From Gloeocapsa sp. PCC 7428 (GTDB taxonomy: Bacteria > Cyanobacteriota > Cyanobacteriia > Cyanobacteriales > Chroococcidiopsidaceae), in assembly GCF_000317555.1 (NCBI RefSeq), contig NC_019745.1, positions 4,402,001 through 4,466,000 on the forward strand: a DNA stretch of 64,000 nt, read 5' to 3'. Under the pieces are notes generated by a model. It ran no database searches. It saw only the letters and a program-made list of their open reading frames with translations, and was not told the DNA's origin. The position numbers were made by a program, and so were the translations under genes. Below, one piece after another: positions 24,891-33,655 of this stretch (its first letter is position 1; each line of letters starts with the position of its first letter).

Positions 24891-26204
24891 ATGCCGCAAT
24901 CATCACAATCACTCAAGCGAGAATTAGGAGTCGTCGGTGCGATCGCGCTTGGTTTAGGTTCAATTGTGGGCGCTGGCGTGTTCGTCAGCACGGGAATTGC
25001 GGCGGGCGTCGCCGGACCTGCGGTGATTATTTCAGTGGCGATCGCGGCGTGTGTAGCAGTCTGTAATGGCTTAAATAGCGCTCAACTAGCCGCGAGTCAT
25101 CCTGTGAGTGGCGGTGCTTACGAGTATGGCTATAAATACCTTACCCCATGGCTAGGCTTTACTGCGGGATGGATGTTTTTAGTGGCGAAATCAGCTTCAG
25201 CAGCGACGGCGGCTTTAGGTTTTGCAGGTTACTTATTGAATGTTTTAGGAATTAGCGATCGCACGTACTTAGTACCTACAGCTTTAGCAGCGGTTGTCGT
25301 GTTAACGTTGATTGTTTTGGGTGGAGTGAAACGCTCAAACGTTGTCAATATTGCGATTGTGTCAATCACGCTGTTATCGCTAATTTTCTTTATTGTGGCA
25401 GGTTTACCAACGGTTTTTGCGACTGAATTTGCCAATTTCACGCCGTTTGTCGCAGATGCAGATAATCCAGTTGCTTCAGTTTTACAAGCTACCGCATTGA
25501 TGTTTGTTGCTTATACAGGATACGGACGAATTGCAACACTCGGCGAAGAAGTCAAAGAACCACAAAAAACGATTCCCAGAGCAATCATCATAACGCTTGC
25601 GATCACGATGGTGCTTTATATTGGTGTTATTGTTGTTGGTATTGGCTCAGTAGGCGCGCAAACCTTAGGCGCAGTCACCAGCGAACAAGTTGCACCTTTA
25701 GAAATTGCCGCACGCAACTTTAATATTCCTGGAAGTGGTCTTATTTTAGCTGTTGGTGCGGTGACAGCAACATTAGGCGTGTTACTGAATTTAGTTTTAG
25801 GTTTATCGCGTGTATTATTAGCTATGGGGCGGCGTCGAGATATGCCTAAATTTGTAGCACGGATGAATTTATCACGCACAACGCCTTACATTGCAGTACT
25901 GATTATGGGAACTGCGATCGCTTGTTTGGTTTTGATTGGTGATGTCAGAACAACATGGTCATTTAGTGCGTTTGCTGTTTTAATCTACTATGCGATTACC
26001 GATTTATCAGCATTACAAATTCCCGATGAAGATCGGCTTTATCCGAAGTGGATTGCTTGGATTGGTTTAGCAGCTTGTTTATTCTTAGCTTTTTGGGTAG
26101 AACAACGAATTTGGCTAGTAGGTGTTGGCTTAATTATCGCTGGGTTAATCTGGAAAACTGTGATTAGAAAGCTAGTATTAAGTTACGCCGATGATGAGGG
26201 GTGA
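24891..26204 (+). CDS. APC-superfamily amino acid permease
   Basis: A 437-residue membrane protein with about twelve hydrophobic helices and the amino acid-polyamine-organocation signature: helix 1 'GAIALGLGSIVGAGVFVSTG', then 'PAVIISVAIAACVAVCNGLNSAQLAASHPVSGGAYEYG' region, and 'GYGRIATLGEEVKEPQKTIPRAI' near residue 206. The broken helix 1 with its glycines normally binds the substrate backbone. Substrate cannot be told from sequence. It lies 100 bases after the frameshifted membrane gene and converges on GH57. Confidence 0.9.
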   Translation: MPQSSQSLKRELGVVGAIALGLGSIVGAGVFVSTGIAAGVAGPAVIISVAIAACVAVCNGLNSAQLAASHPVSGGAYEYGYKYLTPWLGFTAGWMFLVAKSASAATAALGFAGYLLNVLGISDRTYLVPTALAAVVVLTLIVLGGVKRSNVVNIAIVSITLLSLIFFIVAGLPTVFATEFANFTPFVADADNPVASVLQATALMFVAYTGYGRIATLGEEVKEPQKTIPRAIIITLAITMVLYIGVIVVGIGSVGAQTLGAVTSEQVAPLEIAARNFNIPGSGLILAVGAVTATLGVLLNLVLGLSRVLLAMGRRRDMPKFVARMNLSRTTPYIAVLIMGTAIACLVLIGDVRTTWSFSAFAVLIYYAITDLSALQIPDEDRLYPKWIAWIGLAACLFLAFWVEQRIWLVGVGLIIAGLIWKTVIRKLVLSYADDEG

Positions 26205-26230
26205 GTTATTAAGATTCTTTTAACTCAAAA

Positions 26231-27706
26231 CTAACCACCAGCAACAACAAAGTTAGCATTGACAACAGCAGTTCCTTGCTCGAAAATTGTGCGCGCGTAA
26301 TCTGTCCAAACGCCTTGTCCCCAGTAGCGAAAACAGCTTGTTTGTAGCAGTAAGTTGTATAACAAAGCTTGACGATATTGAGGTTGTTTCGTATCTACAT
26401 TCGGACGCTCAACTTTTTCATGAAATAAAGCACTCAATTGATTCATTGGGCTTAAAACATTTTCATATCCTTCGACCCAACTGATGTGGTTTGTCCAAGA
26501 AGCCCCATCGATATGAAAGTTTGGGTTAGCTTGCTTGATTTGCGCGATCGCATCAGCGACATCAGGAGTAAAGTCATTTTGCACTCTTTGCCAAATTTGA
26601 TATTGCCCTGCGGCTTGACACGTTGGATAATCTTCAAATCGACACCCAGCAGCTTGAATTAATTCTAAATATTCTGTGCCTGTTAATCCCACAACACGAC
26701 GATCTTGCTCGTACCATACTTTCTTAAATGCTGGGGGAAATTCATTCATCATCACGCCACCATTTTCACCATCCGCGATTTGCGTCACTAAGGGTGGAAT
26801 AGAAACAGCACCAAGATTTTGCCGCGATAATGTTTTTGCTTCGTAGTACGGTTGCATTTGCCCGACTAACTTTGTATCAGAACCCTGAGTTTTAATTAAT
26901 GCCGTAATACTCAAAGTTTCTCCCGCAGAATTACGGGCAATCAAGCGATGTGGAAGATGTTTAAATTGCAGTGGTTCTCCTGTTAAGGATTCTACAGTAT
27001 GCTCTTGAACAATTAACCAACGATAGCCACACTCAAGTAGAGCTTTGATGAATTGATACAGCGTATCAGGATGATTCGGCAAATGCATTTCAGGAGGTGA
27101 AAAACCTTTCACCCGCGCTAAAGCTTCCCAACCAAAAATGGCAGCAAAATGATGTTGCCATGCTTGAATATGTAATTTAATATCTGGAATCGGAGTAGAA
27201 GGAACAACGCTATGACTCCACATCGTTCCTAGCCATTCGACATACGGTTGGTAAGTGCGATCGCACGTAATGCGTTTGAGATTTTCCAAAATATCGCCGC
27301 GCCCCATTTGTTGCAATCCCCACAACAAATTGCCAGAGTAATCTAACATCACGCGCGGGTTATACCCTTGACTGACTAACTCAGGGATAAAATCAGCCAT
27401 ACGGCTATAGCAGTAGCTAAAAGGACCTGCATTATGATTATCGCCTTCATGCGGATGTTCAAACATATATTGCAGGTTACTGATCAAAGCACCATTGACA
27501 CCCGCAGGAATTGTTGGTTGATGCATATGAAGGGCGATCGCAAAACCAGCGGTGATGTCTTCTAGCCGAATGTTCGTTGTCGATAGAAAGATCGGTTTTT
27601 GATGCTGTACTACCGATGTAACTTCAGTTTCCCATCCCGAAATATTTGGCAATCCATCAATAATTTCTGGTAGTTGTGGTAAGTTAATCAATTGAGTGCT
27701 AGTCAT
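26231..27706 (-). CDS. Glycoside hydrolase family 57 protein
   Basis: A 491-residue cytosolic protein with GH57 motifs: the first histidine motif 'IALHMHQPTIPAG' (His60, His62), the predicted nucleophile Glu206 in 'KGFSPPEMHLPN', and a second acidic motif 'QIADGENGGVMMNEF' (Asp312, Glu314). GH57 contains alpha-amylases, 4-alpha-glucanotransferases, branching enzymes and amylopullulanases, all retaining enzymes on alpha-glucans; this short form without extra domains cannot be assigned further. With the debranching enzyme it points to active alpha-glucan metabolism. It is transcribed alone. Confidence 0.82.
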   Translation of the reverse strand: MTSTQLINLPQLPEIIDGLPNISGWETEVTSVVQHQKPIFLSTTNIRLEDITAGFAIALHMHQPTIPAGVNGALISNLQYMFEHPHEGDNHNAGPFSYCYSRMADFIPELVSQGYNPRVMLDYSGNLLWGLQQMGRGDILENLKRITCDRTYQPYVEWLGTMWSHSVVPSTPIPDIKLHIQAWQHHFAAIFGWEALARVKGFSPPEMHLPNHPDTLYQFIKALLECGYRWLIVQEHTVESLTGEPLQFKHLPHRLIARNSAGETLSITALIKTQGSDTKLVGQMQPYYEAKTLSRQNLGAVSIPPLVTQIADGENGGVMMNEFPPAFKKVWYEQDRRVVGLTGTEYLELIQAAGCRFEDYPTCQAAGQYQIWQRVQNDFTPDVADAIAQIKQANPNFHIDGASWTNHISWVEGYENVLSPMNQLSALFHEKVERPNVDTKQPQYRQALLYNLLLQTSCFRYWGQGVWTDYARTIFEQGTAVVNANFVVAGG

Positions 27707-27977
27707 AATGACTGAAACGCTAAGTTCAACTAAGCTACTAACTTTTCTTCATTAATGCAAGTTGGCAATTCTTAGCAACACTAAAATCGTTCCATTGCCC
27801 TACAACTTTCTTCAGGGCTACTCCTCCTAAGTAAATTCACGCAGATTAACAGGGTTATTTAGTAGCAAATTTATTTACAATTCTTTTCATGTAGGAAATT
27901 CATTGCGTGGCGGATGCGAATATTCTCACAACCAAGCTAACCTGTAAAGAAAGCGAAAGTTGATGAGTTTACTTTAG

Positions 27978-28577
27978 ATGATCGACAAAATAGCTAAGAC
28001 TCAATACCCAATTGACGATCTACTGCGACAGCGCTGGAGTCCGTTAGCATTTTCAACGCAGACAGTTGAACCCGACAAGCTACGCAGTATTTTAGAAGCC
28101 GCAAGCTGGGCAGCATCTTCTTTTAACGAGCAACCCTGGAGTTTTCTTGTTGCAACTTCAGACAACAAAGCTGAATTTGAACGCTTACTCAGTATTCTGG
28201 CACAAGGAAATCAAGAGTGGGCGCAATACGCGCCAGTATTGATGTTGAGTGTAGCAAAATTGTACTTTGAGCGCAACGGCAACGAAAACCGCCATGCTTT
28301 TCATGATGTTGGTGCAGCAGCAGCGACCTTAGCAATTCAAGCGACTAGGTTAGGATTATTTATTCACCAAATGGCAGGATTTGACGTTGCTAAAGCAAAA
28401 GAAATTTACAGTATTCCTGAAGGATATGAACCAGTCGCCGCGATCGCATTAGGTTATCTCGGAGATCCGCAAACTTTATCAGATAAATTGCGGCAAAGAG
28501 AAATGTCTCCACGTACTCGTAAGCCGTTGGAAACTTTTGTTTTCTCCGGTCGTTGGAATCAGCCTTCACCACTATAA
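27978..28577 (+). CDS. Nitroreductase family protein
   Basis: A 199-residue FMN-binding flavoprotein of the nitroreductase superfamily. 'RWSPLAFSTQTVEPDKLRSILEAASWAASSFNEQPWSFLV' has the usual N-terminal arginine-serine and 'PSSFNxQPW' FMN-binding pattern, and 'HDVGAAAATLAIQATRLGLFIHQMAGFD' and 'EGYEPVAAIALGYLGD' are typical further along. Probably a dimeric NAD(P)H-dependent reductase of quinones or nitro compounds. It converges with the GT2 gene, the first of the glycan block. Confidence 0.88.
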   Translation: MIDKIAKTQYPIDDLLRQRWSPLAFSTQTVEPDKLRSILEAASWAASSFNEQPWSFLVATSDNKAEFERLLSILAQGNQEWAQYAPVLMLSVAKLYFERNGNENRHAFHDVGAAAATLAIQATRLGLFIHQMAGFDVAKAKEIYSIPEGYEPVAAIALGYLGDPQTLSDKLRQREMSPRTRKPLETFVFSGRWNQPSPL

Positions 28578-28620
28578 CTAGAGTTTAACCTTGACCTTTG
28601 ACCTCTAATCTGTGCTATAA

Positions 28621-29427
28621 TTAGCCGTTCATAATCGGTAAAATCTGCGGTGCATCGACACTGCGATCGCTGATTGTTGTCGGTAATTCTTGATGATAAA
28701 CTCCTGAAGGCAATACACCACAGCCACCATAACGCGCCATAACGCGTAGTTGTGCAAGTACATCTTCGCCGCAAGCTTGTGTTGGTAGTTCTTGCCAAAA
28801 ATGAAAACCACCGACATCGAGTAGTTTTAATCTGTCATATAAAACGCACCCTGCAACCCAAGCAACGCGATATTTGTGCGGGCGATCGCACGTAATGTTG
28901 TAACGTTGTTGAATGTGATATAAATTTGCAGCATTATGCAGTTTCCAACGTTCCCAAGCAGAAGTACCAAGTTTAACTAATTCTGGAGTTATTGGCGTAT
29001 CCCAAAATTCAATTTGCTGTTCGTGCAAACGGATGTCGTGAAGAAAGCTAAGTCCGATAAATGCATTACCAACAAAGCCGCATTTTTCTTCGGCGATCGC
29101 TGTTAATAAATTATGGACGACGTAAGACTCGCAAATGACATCATCATCTAAATAAAGGACATAAGGCGAGGTTGCTTTTTCTAAAAGAAATTGGCGTTGT
29201 TGGGCAATACCACGACGCGGTAAGTTTTTGTATGCTATGACTTGATGACCGTGGCTCTCAAGCACTCGAATCGCAGCTTGAACTTCTTGAGTTTCAGTTG
29301 CATCTTTGTCTTCAGTTTGATCGGAGATGATAACGCGAAAAGCGCGGTAAGTTTGCGCGCAAAGACTTGTTAGCGTTACAGCTAAAGCTGTTGGACGGTT
29401 ATAAGTAGGAATTAGAATATCAATCAT
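28621..29427 (-). CDS. Glycosyltransferase family 2
   Basis: A 268-residue GT-A fold enzyme: nucleotide-binding start 'IDILIPTYNRPTALAVTLTSL', metal-binding Asp triplet in 'VLYLDDDVICE' near residue 92, and an acceptor-side 'GCVLYDRLKLLDVGGFHFWQELP...GEDVLAQLRV' with the GED catalytic motif. It lacks membrane helices. It is the last gene of the minus-strand glycan block, 12 bases after a GT9 gene, so it should extend the same saccharide. Donor unknown. Confidence 0.88.
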   Translation of the reverse strand: MIDILIPTYNRPTALAVTLTSLCAQTYRAFRVIISDQTEDKDATETQEVQAAIRVLESHGHQVIAYKNLPRRGIAQQRQFLLEKATSPYVLYLDDDVICESYVVHNLLTAIAEEKCGFVGNAFIGLSFLHDIRLHEQQIEFWDTPITPELVKLGTSAWERWKLHNAANLYHIQQRYNITCDRPHKYRVAWVAGCVLYDRLKLLDVGGFHFWQELPTQACGEDVLAQLRVMARYGGCGVLPSGVYHQELPTTISDRSVDAPQILPIMNG

Positions 29428-29439
29428 CAGTTAGTTAGC

Positions 29440-30543
29440 CTAACGGCTGGTAATAGGTAACTGGTAATTGGACACAGAAGTTGAAGTATCTTGAGATAGT
29501 AGTTCTAAGACTGCACTAATGACGGTTTCGGGTTTTACTAAGCGTAAACAGTGATGATGTCCTTCGGGACAAATGCTTTTATAACAAATGCGACAAGGAA
29601 CATCGTGAAAGATAACGCGGTTAGGAACTTGCCAAGGAGTATGTTGCGGGTTAGTTAAAGCGTATATGTCAACAACAGGTGTAGCAACTGCGGCGGCGAT
29701 GTGAACAGGGGCGGTGTTGTTAGAAATTAATAAAGGGGCTGCATCGATTAAAGCACTAAGTTCGCCTAAATTGAGACGGTTAACGAAAGAATGCGATCGC
29801 GATCGCATCTCACTACGGATAGATTTAACAAGTTCTGTTTCGGGTTTGGTTCCTGTGAAAATCACTTGAATATCGTAATCTCGAACTAATTTTTCCGCGA
29901 CAATTGCAAAACTTTCGGGAGGATAGCGACGCGAAATTGCTGATGCACCTGGGTGAATCACAACCCAAGGCTGTTGATTGATTCCTATTTCTGCGAGTAA
30001 CGATTGAATTCTGATTTTAGCTGTGTCTGGTATGCGTAACTTCAAGCGTTGATCGGCGATCGTACTACCGACGCTAGCAACTAAATCGAGTTGGCGTTGC
30101 ACTTCGTGACGGATAAATTGTTCTGGTTCGGGATCTTTAATCCAATGCGTCAGCAGTTGATAAGGATTTTCGTGACAATGCGCTAACGTCAAAGGAATAC
30201 CTGCCATGTAGCACAAAAAAGCCGTAGGTAAAGGATTTTGACTGTAAACGGTGAAAATTACCGCTGCATCAAAATCACGTTCTCGCAGGAGATCGATAAT
30301 TGCATATTCTGGATCGCTATTTTTCCGAGGTGCAGTTGCTTTTAGCCAAGGAGAATCGTAAACAATTAAGTCATCAATATCTTTTAATAATGGGGCGATC
30401 GCACTTCCTGCACTCGAAGTCATTAATGTAATATGGCGATCCTGATGCGAGTTTTTTAAGGCACTGATCGCAGGCGTTGTCATTAGTACATCGCCAATCG
30501 TGTCTAATCGCACACACAAGATTTTTTTAGCATTATCCCACAT
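29440..30543 (-). CDS. Glycosyltransferase family 9 (heptosyltransferase-like)
   Basis: A 367-residue GT-B enzyme of the ADP-heptose:LPS heptosyltransferase family. N-terminal 'ILCVRLDTIGDVLMTTPAISAL', donor-site 'WVVIHPGASAISRRYPPESFAIVAEKL', 'LISNNTAPVHIAAAVATPVVDIYALT', and the C-terminal cysteine pattern 'CRICYKSICPEGHHHCL' found in many GT9 proteins. The last residues before the stop are read from TAATTGG-type repeat DNA. It follows hldE after a 111-base gap holding a hairpin and G-rich repeats, and leads directly into GT2. Confidence 0.9.
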   Translation of the reverse strand: MWDNAKKILCVRLDTIGDVLMTTPAISALKNSHQDRHITLMTSSAGSAIAPLLKDIDDLIVYDSPWLKATAPRKNSDPEYAIIDLLRERDFDAAVIFTVYSQNPLPTAFLCYMAGIPLTLAHCHENPYQLLTHWIKDPEPEQFIRHEVQRQLDLVASVGSTIADQRLKLRIPDTAKIRIQSLLAEIGINQQPWVVIHPGASAISRRYPPESFAIVAEKLVRDYDIQVIFTGTKPETELVKSIRSEMRSRSHSFVNRLNLGELSALIDAAPLLISNNTAPVHIAAAVATPVVDIYALTNPQHTPWQVPNRVIFHDVPCRICYKSICPEGHHHCLRLVKPETVISAVLELLSQDTSTSVSNYQLPITSR

Positions 30544-30550
30544 AGTAGAA

Positions 30551-30608
30551 GTCGGGGTGAGGGGCAGGGGGCAGGGGGCAGGGGCAGGGGCAAGGCAATG
30601 CCTTGCCC
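30551..30608. repeat. G-rich short tandem repeat and near-perfect hairpin
   Basis: A run of GGGGCAG-type units (about 30554-30590) is followed by GGGCAAGGC (30588-30596), loop AAT, and GCCTTGCCC (30600-30608), a perfect nine-base stem. It occupies the gap between hldE and the next GT9 gene. No T-tract follows on either strand, so it is better described as a dispersed palindromic repeat; it may still shape the polycistronic mRNA. Confidence 0.6.
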
Positions 30609-30654
30609 GTACCAGGCGGATCGGATGTGCTGCGATCGCAGCAATGATATTGAT

Positions 30655-32121
30655 TTAATGTGATGGTTGTTTCGTAAAAGTTTGATAAATTCGGTTCACA
30701 ATCGCCGTTGTTGAAATATTACTAACATACGGCAGGATTTCTACTTTGCCGCCTAATGCTTCGACTAAAGGTACTTCTGGTAACATTTCTGGCGTATAAT
30801 CTCCGCCTTTAACATAGATATCAGGACGCACAATTTCAATCAGTTCGCGGGGTGTTGATTCTGAAAAAGGAATGACATAATCGACACTTTCTAAAGCAGA
30901 GAGAATTGCCAAGCGATCGCTTAAACAATTAACCGGACGATTTTCGCCTTTGAGTTGACGAATACTCTCATCACTATTGACACCAATAATTAAAATATCG
31001 CCTAAATTTTTTGCCTGGTTTAAATAAGTCACGTGACCGCGATGTAATATATCAAAACAACCATTCGTGAATACAAGTTGTTTGTGTTGCAACTCTTGAA
31101 TTAAACTTGCCAATATCTTACGGCTATAAATTATCTTTTTATTACCAGAAAGCGACTGATGTAAAGCGGCTAAACTACACGTTGTTGTTCCTGGTTGAGT
31201 GACAACTATAGCAGCAGCAGCAGCAGCAATTGACGTAGCAATTTCAACGTCTGCACCGATTGCTAAAGCTAAGGTTAAGCCAGCAACAAATGTATCTCCT
31301 GCGCCCGTTGTTTGACTGTTGCGCGCTGGTTGAGAAGGAATGAGGTAGGGGGACTTATTGCGCTCAAAAACGACCGTTCCTTCGGCGTCTAGAGTGATAG
31401 CAGCAATTTGAGTATTAACTAATTCCAGTAATTTTGCTCCGCTATCGACAATCTGCTGAATTCGTACTTCGCCTTGTAAAGCTGGTAGTGAAAGAAGTTG
31501 AATGGCTTGTTGATAATTTGGCTTAATTGCAGTGACACTAATTGATTGATATTGAGTTAATTGCTTAGAATCAATCGTAAAAAATCTTGGTTTTTTTTGC
31601 TGAAGTTGAGCTAGAGTGTGAACGATTTGCGGTGTAATAATTCCGCCGCCATAATCAGAGACAACGACAGCATCACACCTAGGAAAAAGATGAGTCAAAC
31701 TAGCAATTAATTGCTGTTCTATTTCCAAATCAATACTTTCCGTACTACCGCGATCGCATCTTAAAAGTAGCTGTGAATCTGAAGTAATGCGCTGTTTGAG
31801 TAAAGTTTTTCTACGTGGCGATGTCACCAAGTATTGCGTCGAAATTCCTTGATGCTGTAAGGTGGATTTCAGGCGATCGCCTTCGTCATCGTCACCGACA
31901 ACCGAAAGAAAGATCGTATTTGCGCCTAAACGCTGAATATTTGCTGCGGTATTAGCTGCACCGCCAGGAACATCTAAGCGATCGCCCATATCCACAATTG
32001 GAACGGGCGCTTCGCGACAAAGGCGATGCGTCGTACCTTCTACATAACAATCAAGCATCGCTTCACCCAAAACCAAAACCCGCAAATTTGCCCAGCGATC
32101 CAGATAATTTTCAGCAATCAT
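30655..32121 (-). CDS. hldE: Bifunctional heptose-7-phosphate kinase / heptose-1-phosphate adenylyltransferase
   Basis: A 488-residue two-domain enzyme. Residues 1-320 are a PfkB-type kinase ('CREAPVPIVDMGDRLDVPGG', 'GAANTAANIQRLGAN', anion-hole 'QTTGAGDTFVAGLTLA') that makes D-glycero-beta-D-manno-heptose 1,7-bisphosphate. Residues about 345-480 are a nucleotidyltransferase ('FTNGCFDILHRGHVTYLNQA' with the HxGH motif, 'IVRPDIYVKGGDYTPEMLPE', 'NISTTAIVNRI') that adds AMP to heptose-1-phosphate. The full-length fused form matches Gram-negative HldE. It lies ten bases downstream of gmhB, with which it forms consecutive steps of the ADP-heptose pathway. Confidence 0.93.
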   Translation of the reverse strand: MIAENYLDRWANLRVLVLGEAMLDCYVEGTTHRLCREAPVPIVDMGDRLDVPGGAANTAANIQRLGANTIFLSVVGDDDEGDRLKSTLQHQGISTQYLVTSPRRKTLLKQRITSDSQLLLRCDRGSTESIDLEIEQQLIASLTHLFPRCDAVVVSDYGGGIITPQIVHTLAQLQQKKPRFFTIDSKQLTQYQSISVTAIKPNYQQAIQLLSLPALQGEVRIQQIVDSGAKLLELVNTQIAAITLDAEGTVVFERNKSPYLIPSQPARNSQTTGAGDTFVAGLTLALAIGADVEIATSIAAAAAAIVVTQPGTTTCSLAALHQSLSGNKKIIYSRKILASLIQELQHKQLVFTNGCFDILHRGHVTYLNQAKNLGDILIIGVNSDESIRQLKGENRPVNCLSDRLAILSALESVDYVIPFSESTPRELIEIVRPDIYVKGGDYTPEMLPEVPLVEALGGKVEILPYVSNISTTAIVNRIYQTFTKQPSH

Positions 32122-32131
32122 ATTTTTAACT

Positions 32132-32743
32132 TTATAAATTTAATGAGGACACTGCGCTATCGCGCTTCGCTGACAGTCCCGCAAGTGTCCGATCAAGTGC
32201 TGTAATCACCTTGGCAGCGGCAGTTAAATCTTTAACGATATGATGCGGTAATCTTTGCCGAGATAATTGCCATTCAGTTTCATTACCGTTATCAATCAAA
32301 ATTGTGCGACACCCTGCCAAATTACCCGCTTCAACATCATTCAAAATGTCTCCAATAAACCAAGATTGCCATAAATCGATTTGATTTTCCTGCGCGGCTT
32401 TTTTCAGTAATCCAGGACGCGGTTTGCGACAATCGCAATCAATCGCAAATTCTTTAACAATTCCCTGCGGATGATGCGGACAGTAATAAAAACCCGAAAT
32501 TGCCACTCCAAAACCACCCAATACCTGACGCAAATGTTTTTCTACTGCTACCAAAGCACTTTCAGGAAAATACCCCCGCGCCACACCCGACTGATTCGTC
32601 ACAATAAAAAGTTCATAACCAGCCGCCGCCAACATTTGCACTCCCTCCACCACACCCGCACACAACCGCATCTTTAGAGGATCGACATTATAAGGAACAT
32701 CCTCAATCAAAGTCCCATCCTTATCCAAAAAAACCGCCTTCAC
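32132..32743 (-). CDS. gmhB: D-glycero-beta-D-manno-heptose-1,7-bisphosphate 7-phosphatase
   Basis: A 203-residue HAD-superfamily phosphatase. Motif I 'VFLDKDGTLIED' carries the nucleophile and acid/base aspartates, 'FIVTNQSGVARGYF' is motif II, and 'CRKPRPGLL' and 'WFIGDILNDVEAG' are motifs III and IV. The zinc-binding insert 'CPHHPQG...IDCDCRKP' (one Cys, then a Cys-x-Cys pair) distinguishes GmhB from histidinol phosphatases. It removes the 7-phosphate between the two HldE reactions. The C-terminal tail ('LAGLSAKRDSAVSSLNL') is extra. The tight spacing to hldE and the SDR indicates one operon. Confidence 0.92.
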   Translation of the reverse strand: MKAVFLDKDGTLIEDVPYNVDPLKMRLCAGVVEGVQMLAAAGYELFIVTNQSGVARGYFPESALVAVEKHLRQVLGGFGVAISGFYYCPHHPQGIVKEFAIDCDCRKPRPGLLKKAAQENQIDLWQSWFIGDILNDVEAGNLAGCRTILIDNGNETEWQLSRQRLPHHIVKDLTAAAKVITALDRTLAGLSAKRDSAVSSLNL

Positions 32744-32783
32744 TCTCCTCCTTCCTCTCTTCCTCTGCGTTCTCTGCGCTTCA

Positions 32784-33500
32784 CTAGGGCCAAGAACTCT
32801 CCTTCATCGGTAAAACCGTAATTTCAGCAATCACCGTCTCAGCAGGTTGCATCAACAAATACAAAACAGTTTGAGCAACATTTTTAGGATCTTGCAAAGT
32901 CGTCATATCAATATCCGGAAAACGTTCCGTCAAAAACGGAGTTTGCATTCCTCCCGCAACCACCGCCGTCACTTTAATATTGTGCGGTCTTCCCTCAACG
33001 TGCAACGCGTGCGAAAACCCCAACAAACCCCACTTACTCGCATGATACGCCGAAGCATTTGCCCAAGCCCGCTTAGCCGCAGTCGAAGTAATGTTGATAA
33101 TTGAACCACCTCCCTGCGCTTTCATCGTTGGAAACACAGCCTGCGACATCAAAAACGGTCCAGTGAGATTGACACCAAGAATGCGATCCCATTCCTGTAC
33201 AGGCATTTCCTCTAGTGGAACCGTCAAATCTATACCTGCATTGTTCACCAAAACATCAACTTTGCCATACTGCGAAATGACTTTATCCGTCACCGTTGCA
33301 ACTTGTTCGCTATCAGCAACATCCAGCGACACAGCGATCGCCTCCTTACCGTTTTGCCGCAAATCTTGTGCAACTTTTTCGGCTGATTCCACACGCACAT
33401 CTGCAACAACTGTCGTTATTCCTGCATCAGCTAAAGCATGACAAATCGCTTCGCCTAAACCTCGTCCACCACCTGTAACAATTGCTACTTTTTGCATCAT
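32784..33500 (-). CDS. Short-chain dehydrogenase/reductase
   Basis: A 238-residue classical SDR with NAD(P)-binding 'IVTGGGRGLGEAI', 'NNAG', active-site Ser in 'INITSTAAKRA' and Tyr-x3-Lys in 'AYHASKWGLLG'. An aspartate after the second strand ('VVADVRVES') suggests NAD preference. It is 40 bases upstream of gmhB and probably co-transcribed, so it may modify a sugar of this glycan. It is too short and of the wrong subclass to be the HldD epimerase, which is an extended SDR. Confidence 0.9.
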   Translation of the reverse strand: MMQKVAIVTGGGRGLGEAICHALADAGITTVVADVRVESAEKVAQDLRQNGKEAIAVSLDVADSEQVATVTDKVISQYGKVDVLVNNAGIDLTVPLEEMPVQEWDRILGVNLTGPFLMSQAVFPTMKAQGGGSIINITSTAAKRAWANASAYHASKWGLLGFSHALHVEGRPHNIKVTAVVAGGMQTPFLTERFPDIDMTTLQDPKNVAQTVLYLLMQPAETVIAEITVLPMKESSWP

Positions 33501-33524
33501 TCATCTCCTAAGTTTGTAAATATT

Positions 33525-33555
33525 CTGGTAACTGGTAATTGGTAATTGGTAACTG
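33525..33555. repeat. TAATTGG/TAACTGG tandem repeat
   Basis: Five head-to-tail units of a degenerate seven-base motif, GGTAACT or GGTAATT. Similar arrays occur at 38125-38156 and, as single or inverted units, near 16735, 23908, 29446 and 33648. It lies between the SDR and the GT4-GmhA fusion gene. Confidence 0.55.
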
Positions 33556-33589
33556 TACCAATTCCTTAAAAAAGAGCTACAAATAATTT

Positions 33590-33619
33590 CTCCTCTGCCC
33601 CTCTGCCCCTCTGCTGCCC
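33590..33619. repeat. CCCCTCTG octamer tandem repeat
   Basis: Units CTCCTCTG, CCCCTCTG and CCCCTCTG plus a partial fourth, in the gap after the GT4-GmhA gene. Related to the array at 21124-21150. A typical cyanobacterial short tandem repeat with no known function. Confidence 0.55.
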
Positions 33620-33655
33620 ATATGCATCAACTTTTAAGCGAAACGATATTACCAA

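Noticed and set aside
32784-33500. HldD epimerase
   Set aside because: The protein is a 238-residue classical SDR with TGGGRGLG and an SYK catalytic set; HldD is an extended SDR of about 310 residues.
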